Source: Owenia fusiformis (taxonomy: Eukaryota; Annelida; Polychaeta; Sabellida; Oweniidae). Taken from it: 64,000 nucleotides of DNA. The stretch covers positions 34,775,759 to 34,839,758 of the forward strand of contig CAIIXF020000009.1 in NCBI GenBank assembly GCA_903813345.2, in the 5' to 3' direction. This document shows positions 57,482 to 64,000 of the stretch, one piece after another. The notes beneath the pieces were generated by a model. The model saw only the letters and a program-made list of their open reading frames with translations, had not been told where the DNA came from and did no database searches. The first letter of the stretch is position 1. Each line of letters starts with the position of its first letter. A program made the position numbers and the translations under genes.

Positions 57482-59374
57482 CACAGGCTGGTATCGAAAA
57501 ATTTGTCCGCTGTGACGGAGCATGCTATTTTTCATAAAAACACTAAGAATGCTTCACGATTATTTTTTTAACTCATATGTATCGTTATATCAAAGATAAT
57601 TACTTACTCCATGCAATGGATATATCATTTGCATGTAACCTTCACTTCTGTTTGAAGTCCAATAACGCTAGGAGTAAAATCTATTGAAAACGGCGCCAGA
57701 GTATCAAACTCTAAAATGTACCATTTCTTTTTTAACTTTTTAATGGCATGATATAGTGAAATGTGATGACCCACGGAATAGTGCTGAAGTTAAGAACGAA
57801 TTTTTGTGGAATAACAAGAACATATTAAGGGAGGGTAAGCAAATTTTCAGGAAGGATCTATTTGAAAAACAAATAGTCCAAATACGAGATCTTTTAGACG
57901 AAGAGGGCAAATTCTTAAGCCATCGGGATTTCAATCTGAAATTCACGATAAATATTAACTTTCTAGACTATATGGGAATTATATCAGCTATTCCATCGAA
58001 GTGGATCTCCTTATTAAAAAGCGACCGCACAATGATAAGTGTATCAAACTATGAGCCCAGATTGGAATCTATCCATATTGCAGGTAAGATTTTCGATATT
58101 TCACAGCTGACCACAAAGCTTATTCAGTCATGTATAAATGAAAATAATTTTACTTTATCCAAAAGTGTGCAACAAAGCGCCTCGCAATTCAATGTCTCAG
58201 TAAATGACATATGTTCGATGGCTTACAGAGTAACAAAGAACAATTTTTTTCGCGAGCTGCAGTATAAAATCATTAATAATATTTACGCGACAAACCTGTA
58301 TCTGAAAAGAGTAAAGATAAGGAAAAATGGCACGTGTGACTTTTGTGGGGAGGAAGAAACTGTTCAGCACCGGTTCTGGATTTGCAAAAATGTACAACCT
58401 CTCATTAAAAACATGAAAATGCATTGGGAGCCAAAGGGTATAGAATTAAAGGAACAGCACGTAATAGTGGGATATTTTGGGAACTTACTTTTCAAAGAAT
58501 TCAATTTTGCTATTTTAATTTACAAGTATTATGTGCATACGAAGATTTTTAGAAGAGAACCTATATCATACTTGGGGTATAGGGCGTATCTTTCCGAGGG
58601 CTCCAAATTAGATAATTATGATTTCTAACTTTAAATAGCGTTCTATGCTTTATTTTATGGCATGATTTTTCCTCTATATTTATGTGACATTTACAGTATG
58701 CATGTGTCTGACTGGGATGTATGAAAGATGAGAGGGTATGGATGGGTAAGAATGCATGGTGTGAAAGGAAGAATGTTTGGAGGTTGCCTTAAAATGTAAA
58801 ATGTAAGAAGTTTTAAACTGAAATAAAATAAATACTACAAAAAAAACAAAAAAAAACATAATGTTTTCAGCATAACTCTGAATGTATTCATGATATATTA
58901 ATGCATTGGGTCTTTTTAATTTTTTTATAAAAAATAATATTAATATTTTTTGTCCGCTGTGACGGAGCATTTTCACAGTTCACATTTGCAACTGCTCCGT
59001 CACAGCGGACAAAAAAATGAAACATTATTTTTTATAAAAGAATTAAAAAGACCAAAATACATCAACATCTCATTTATGCCTTCATAGTTATGCTGAAACC
59101 ATGTGTAAATATTATCGTGTCACTATATCGTGCCATTAGAAAGTTAAACAAGAAATGGTACATTTTGAAGTATGATACTTCTTCCCAGCGTAATTGGACT
59201 TCAAACAGAAGTGAAAGTTCCCCGCAAATGATATATTTATTGCATGGAGTAAGTAATTGTGTATGGTATAACGAAAGATATGAGTTAAAAAATAAATCGT
59301 GAAGTTTTCTTAGTGTTTTTATGAAAAATAGCATGCTCCGTCACAGCGGACAAATATTTCGATACCAGCCTGTG
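57482..59374. mobile_element. Foldback element split by a LINE insertion
   Basis: The ends CACAGGCTGGTATCGAAA (57482) and its complement (to 59374) open two arms. The right arm (58993-59374, 382 bp) is unbroken. The left arm is in two parts (57482-57764 and 58857-58969, about 396 bp in total), separated by a LINE. Joined, the parts match the right arm end to end. Each arm carries TTTGTCCGCTGTGACGGAGC near its outer end (57502, 59354) and at its inner end (58949, 59013). The arms are separated by only about 23 bp. Confidence 0.88.
57763..58856 (+). mobile_element. 5'-truncated L1/Tx1-like LINE, ORF2 C-terminal part
   Basis: An open frame from about 57765 to 58628 encodes some 288 residues of the C-terminal region of an L1/Tx1-type ORF2 protein. 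It has the recognisable FLWNNKNILREGKQIF, QIRDLLDEEGKFLSHRDF and IPSKWISLLK stretches, and later the zinc-knuckle pair CDFCGEEETVQHRFWIC. The endonuclease and reverse transcriptase domains are missing. The 3' UTR ends with AATAAA words and an A-rich tail at 58820-58856. The intact frame shows a recent insertion into the left arm of a foldback element. The right arm suggests that roughly 15 bp of target may have been lost rather than duplicated. There is no start codon of its own. Confidence 0.85.
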
Positions 59375-60000
59375 TCAATGTTTGAGCGATGGAAAAGATA
59401 AAGGTCAGTACGAGCGTCATATGTTTAGGTGGTCATTTTTTCGATATGCCATTTTTGGTTGGTGTTTTATCTCAGATAAGTTATCTTCTCATTTATTCAT
59501 TGAGCCAATTTCCAATAGGAGCTAGATCTGGCTCTGGATCTGTGGGGGGGGGGGGCAAATTCAGGTCTGATAAAAAAAACTTCTGCGCTTTTTGCCCCTA
59601 AAACTAAAAAGTGGGTCTTAATTTTGAAATTTTGATGCCCATTTTCTTTTAAATTTGGCTTAAAATTAAAAAATAAGGCCTCAAAAGGCCCAGTAATGAC
59701 CAAAAGGCCTACTTTTTGGGGCTTCAAGGCCTCTTTTGGTCTAAGAATTTTATATGTTTGATGACAAACTGCCCCCTGCCCCCCCAGATCTGCCAGTGAT
59801 TACTATGAAAATCAGAAATATGTTTTACTTTAGGCCTTACTTATGCATACATGTACATATGATGTACTCAGTACTCTGTTTATATAAACACAAGGCTTGT
59901 TCGAAAAATAATATTTCCAATCATAGAATAATCTATGAAATTGTATATTTTGCATGTGAATATTCTTGTAAAGTATCATTTATTTTGATAATGTTTTGAT
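59375..60000. other. Upstream region/intron of the MiD-like gene
   Basis: Contains an inverted repeat (59520-59805) with AGATCTGGCTCTGGATCTG plus a G run at the left and CCCCCCAGATCTGCCAG at the right, resembling the G-run repeat ends elsewhere in the window. No exon was identified. Confidence 0.45.
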
Positions 60001-60043
60001 TTATTCCAGAATTCTGCACTGTTGTTACTAGTCTAAGTGAACC
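60001..60043 (+). other. 5' UTR exon start with splice acceptor of the MiD-like gene
   Basis: TTTTGATTTATTCCAG (AG at 60008-60009) is followed by 34 nt of leader and the ATG at 60044 in good context (AACCATGG). A non-coding first exon lies upstream, not identified. Confidence 0.65.
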
Positions 60044-61369
60044 ATGGCAAGTGGGGGTAGGAAGGACAACAAGAAGAATGAGTCTGACTCTGGTCTCAAA
60101 ACAGCTGGCATCGTACTGGGTGCAACTGCTGCAACTGCAATTGGAGTAGGGCTGTTATCATGGGGAATGAAGAAGTTATTTAGTGAGGAAAGAGAGCCTG
60201 AGACTTCACACTCTTCTGATTATGCCTGGGACGAATCTAAGCTAAGGGAGTCTGCAGTGGGAGATTACAGTGGATCAGCTATGTCTACTGGATTGCTGAA
60301 AACTGTTGAAAACTCCCCACAAGATGAAGGCATTACATTTCAGCCAGATGAAAGTAAACCATTGGCAGATAATCTAGAGAAATATTTCAAAGAAGTTGTC
60401 ACTATCAATGAAGATGATAGAAGATCTGCTAAAGAGGTTGTCGAAAAAATCAAAAATGCAGCCAGAAAGTTTTTCAAGGATAATTTCCCTAGTAAACCTC
60501 TAGGTGATTTTCAGCACAAAGGAAGCTCATACGAAGGATTGAAGGTCATAAGTCCAAATGAATATGACATCACAATGCCTTTGAAAATGAAGTCTCACTT
60601 ATGGGAGATAGTCGAACCTGATCATGTACAAAACCTGGATGGATTTCGAATGGTGAAGCGTATTAATCTAAAGCAGTTCCCACTTGGAAGTAGTCCATGG
60701 GATGAATATTTAACAGCAAATGAAATCCTCTCTCCAGCCAAAGTCTACCAGCAGTTCCAGAGCTATTTGGACAAATTTCTTCTTAGGTGCTCGGATGTTC
60801 TTATTTACACAATACGTCGTTCCAAAACTGGTCCTGCCATCACATTAAATGTTTCGTATGGGGAACAAAAATTGGATATTGATTTAGTGCCTGAAGTTGA
60901 AATCAATCACATCCCTCTTGTTGCAAAGCAACATCCTATGGTGAAGCGTGAAGGTGGAGAACAATATGCTCATCTTTGGGCAAGGTCATATTCCCTTAAA
61001 GAGAAGGAACTTTTCAAGACCATTGATGTTGGCGATGGTTGTAGGCGAAAGTGTTTGAAAATTATTAAAGCAATCTTCTACTACAACAGATCTCAATTTA
61101 AAATTTTGAGTTCATACCACGTGAAAACCATCATAATGGGAATGAGTGAAGATGAGGATTGGCGTCAGCGATGTCTTGCAGAAAGATTCATCGATGTGAT
61201 CATTTCTTTGAGAGATCATCTTGATGATGGAGATCTTCCACATCATTTCGATCCATCAGTGAACTTATTGAAGTACATTAAACAAGATGCAAAATACAAT
61301 GTGAAATGCTTTCTTAACAAGGTGATCAATAGGGGCAATTATATTGAGCTGTTGAAGTCAAATTTATAG
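60044..61369 (+). CDS. MIEF1-like: MiD49/MiD51 (MIEF)-like mitochondrial dynamics protein
   Basis: A 441-residue protein. A polar N-terminus (1-19) and one membrane helix (about 21-41, AGIVLGATAATAIGVGLLSW) are followed by basic residues (MKKLF), the outer-mitochondrial-membrane anchor of MiD49/51. After a disordered linker (45-105) comes a cGAS/Mab-21-type nucleotidyltransferase domain (about 110-440). MiD hallmarks: NLDGFRMVKR (197-206), QFPLGSSPWDEYL (211-223) in the region that recruits Drp1 in vertebrates, PLVAKQHP (291-298) and GDGCRRKCLKIIKAI (330-344). Vertebrate MiDs bind ADP and recruit Drp1 for fission, without catalysis. Here GSSYE (160-164), the acidic pair E173/D175 (PNEYDI) and D280 (DIDLVP) are present as in active cGAS-like enzymes. 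No cGAS zinc thumb. Single coding exon. Alternative: a membrane-anchored cGAS-like receptor. Confidence 0.88.
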   Translation: MASGGRKDNKKNESDSGLKTAGIVLGATAATAIGVGLLSWGMKKLFSEEREPETSHSSDYAWDESKLRESAVGDYSGSAMSTGLLKTVENSPQDEGITFQPDESKPLADNLEKYFKEVVTINEDDRRSAKEVVEKIKNAARKFFKDNFPSKPLGDFQHKGSSYEGLKVISPNEYDITMPLKMKSHLWEIVEPDHVQNLDGFRMVKRINLKQFPLGSSPWDEYLTANEILSPAKVYQQFQSYLDKFLLRCSDVLIYTIRRSKTGPAITLNVSYGEQKLDIDLVPEVEINHIPLVAKQHPMVKREGGEQYAHLWARSYSLKEKELFKTIDVGDGCRRKCLKIIKAIFYYNRSQFKILSSYHVKTIIMGMSEDEDWRQRCLAERFIDVIISLRDHLDDGDLPHHFDPSVNLLKYIKQDAKYNVKCFLNKVINRGNYIELLKSNL

Positions 61370-64000
61370 GGAACTCATAACATTGTTAGAATGAGAAAAG
61401 ATAAAATAGAGTGGCAATATAAAAGACAAACCAATATGGGGACTCTGCTGTGGTTCTGGTTGAGTTACATGTAGACTATAACAAATAGCAGATTAAAGGT
61501 ATTCTCTCTTGATGGTAAACATTTACAATATTTACCAAAACATTGCCAAAGGTTAGTACAGGTGTATGGTCATTTATCAAACTTATTTCATATTTTTTCA
61601 AAATAGGTAGTCGATAATCGGAGTTACCAGTATAACTGGACTTTGGGTGCAGGGTAGTCTACCATAACAAGACAACAATGGGCTTTTAAGGAATATTCCT
61701 TGAATCAATATGCCAAAAGAAATTACTGCACACCAGTGATAAATGTTACTTCAACAGTTTTGATTAGTGTTAGCTGGATGCATCTAATGCTATTATTATT
61801 GAATATACAGGTACATATCAGGCCCGTAGCCAGGAGGGTTCGATGGGCACTTTTAAAATGATTTTTTTGGACCAAAATTGTCACAATTGAACTCCCCCTG
61901 GAATTTTTCAAAAGGTGAATCCTGCCTTGGCAAATCCGGGCTACGGGCCTGTACATATGTAGTAGACATAAGTCTCTGCATGCAACAAAATGCATTGTAC
62001 ATACATGTAGCTGTTCTCCAATTTCTGAATCTGTCTTCTGTTCATGATCATTGGCTGTTAGTGTCCTAATTAGATCAACAGGCATACGTGTACATAGCTT
62101 GCTAAATAAATTACTAGTTTCATGATGAGTGTTGACAATGACAGTCACTGATATATCTGTATATATGTTTATGATAATTATATCTGGGATCATTATATTA
62201 AAATGTTTCCATTCTCAATATGAGTAATTGTTAAAACTTGTATTTTATATGTATGTACGTTTATGAATGTACATGGAATTGCCTCAAGTAAGTTTACCAC
62301 CCATTCGGATTATTATTTGAGAACATATTTTCACTGGCATAAATCAGATATAAACTAGATTGCAATATCAAGGTTTTGAATTGGTGTTGAAGATATCTTC
62401 AAAATAATGTTCATTTTGCAATTAAATTGAAAAATGATATTAATCCTTTGTTTTGATCATAAGTGTGTGATTCTGGAGCTGGCAAAGTTCAAACTGCAAT
62501 TGTAAATACACAATGAGCTTAAAATTCCAAAGTTTATTTATTGGACACCCTGTATCAGCTGTAGAAAGTATCTAACTGTGCCATATTATATTAATACATT
62601 AAACTGGGGTTGGTGCTGATTGTACAGCTGAGTCCTGACATCTTCCAAAATCTTACTTTTTTAGGTATGTTCCTAGAAATATGGCCACTATCAATAAATA
62701 TCTGCATATGATAACAGATATTATTCATCATAATAAAGGAGTTTTTATATAGCTTTGAAATCTTGCTAATTTTCAATTTTCACGTGAGATTTGCATAACC
62801 TCTTGAACCTCATGGAAAATATATAATTCTATCTGACTTTTCTTATTCAACTTTCATTCAGAACTTAACTGTTACAGTAATATTATATGACAAGATTTTA
62901 TCCAGTCTGGCCCAACCAAAACAAAGAGAAATAAGTAGTGACATCTATTTATTCAGCTATATAGCAACTCCCTTATTGAGGTTCAATCCCGTAAACATTT
63001 ATATTTACATTTATTGTTCAAAACTCATTACTTGTGAGTAAAAATTATGAATAAAAATGTTTTATTTTCAATAAATCATTTATTTACAGTATCAAATGTC
63101 TTAACATGTAAGGGACCCTGCCCCTGTTTTCACAACTTTCTATCTTTTCACATATGATTCATAATTTATGTACATTTGACAACTTGTATTTACAAAATAG
63201 AAAAATATTTTTAATATGTTCTTAAATCAATTCTTAATTAAATAGCTGTTCATTCAAAATATTGTTTGAATACTGTCACATGTTTTCAAAAACAAGTTTG
63301 GCTCGAGTAGTTAGATTTTATGTTTAGCATCTTTTGGTAGAAATATGAGAGAGAATAAGTTTTTATATTTTTATTTTTTTCTAACATCCTTATTTGGATA
63401 TTCTGTTCAATAATTAATCAGTAATTAGATGAAATGTATTGGCATCATGAACCCTTTACATCAGTTCGACTTTGCAGGATGGGCATCATTGTGTAATCTT
63501 CATTATTAGGCTATAGTATGTACATGTAGTTTGAGATAGATGTGAGGGACCATATGCTAATCATTTTATCTATTTTCATGAGGCTTATGGTAGTTTGCCT
63601 AACAAATACATTTACTAAAATGCTAAACTAATACTAACTTGTTCATGATGATATATTTTTTTCAAAATGATTGTCTCTAAAAATTCCTCATCACATGTCA
63701 CACCATCATGTAAACTTGTTATACTATGTGTGTTTATTCATGTAAAGCATCAGTTAAAAATATTTTTTAAAGTTTAAACTTTGAATATATCAAATTTACA
63801 TGTATATTTTAATTGAAAATATACAATTCTGTTTTCATTCAGAACTAAACTGTCACAGTAACACACCTTATATGACAAGATTTTTTTCATTGCATCTAAA
63901 TTTGTTCTATCTGATTGTCATGGTAACTTGGTACTTATATATTCATCCTGAATTCATGACTAGTAAATTCAGCAATACATGCACATTTTAGCCTAATAAA
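61370..64000. other. 3' flank of the MiD-like gene, no further gene seen
   Basis: An ATTAAA signal at 61492 and an AATAAA at 62105 are candidate poly(A) signals. A solitary mariner-type end (GGACACCCTGTA) lies at about 62545-62556. A roughly 50-bp direct repeat (CATTCAGAACT(T/A)AACTGT...TATATGACAAGATTTT) occurs at about 62856-62905 and 63837-63885. Coding-like frames are all short. Confidence 0.5.
61819..61951. mobile_element. 133-bp MITE of the GTAGCC family with 7-bp target duplication
   Basis: Ends CAGGCCCGTAGCC (left) and GGCTACGGGCCTG (right, inverted), flanked by exact TACATAT at 61812-61818 and 61952-61958. This intact small copy defines the termini of the GTAGCC family seen elsewhere in the window. 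The apparent 156-codon minus-strand frame across it is not a gene. Confidence 0.85.

Noticed and set aside
61723-62193. 156-codon minus-strand frame.
   Set aside because: It crosses the 133-bp MITE at 61819-61951 and has no family resemblance.

Overview
The window reads as nuclear DNA of an animal, most likely a marine or aquatic invertebrate (a lophotrochozoan or a non-vertebrate deuterostome; I cannot narrow it further). It is AT-rich and gene-poor. Its genes have 5' UTR introns, and it is packed with transposon remains: LINEs, Tc1/mariner-like, CACTA-like and foldback elements, and minisatellites. There are no bacterial operons, no CRISPR array and no viral genes.

Three protein-coding genes are clear. 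On the minus strand at 1034-2482 is an orphan class A GPCR of peptide-receptor type. On the minus strand at 47615-50116 is an MFSD6-like major facilitator protein with a very large mucin-like loop. On the plus strand at 60044-61369 is a homologue of the mitochondrial fission receptors MiD49/MiD51 (MIEF1/2). This is an outer-membrane-anchored protein with a cGAS/Mab-21-type nucleotidyltransferase fold, and here it keeps the acidic residues that the vertebrate proteins lost. Each of the three has its whole coding region in one exon, with a good splice acceptor a short way upstream in the 5' UTR. A fourth, less certain coding exon lies on the minus strand at 22275-22696. The genes are far apart and show no functional link.

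The rest is a layered transposon landscape. From left to right: a palindromic MITE (296-437); a TIR element carrying a LINE fragment (5740-7226); a 1000-bp mariner-like element turned into a near-palindrome (8601-9600); a 5.3-kb CACTA-like element with a TAG target duplication (10932-16275) nested between two inverted arms about 400 bp long (10150 and 17350); and a 3.3-kb foldback element (25415-28677) built of about 165-bp units that each carry an RFX X-box-like site. Next come a second foldback family at two loci (29736-30621 and 54035-56050); a foldback enclosing a GC-rich minisatellite (34093-36904); a truncated LINE next to a CpG-rich MITE (37972-39851); several tandem repeat blocks (41560-45403); a three-level nest (50885-52922); and a foldback whose left arm was split by an L1/Tx1-like LINE (57482-59374).

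Stretches with no gene or clear repeat are listed as such. Boundaries of eroded repeats are estimates made by eye. Family names for transposons rest on termini, target duplications and short protein motifs, not on database searches.
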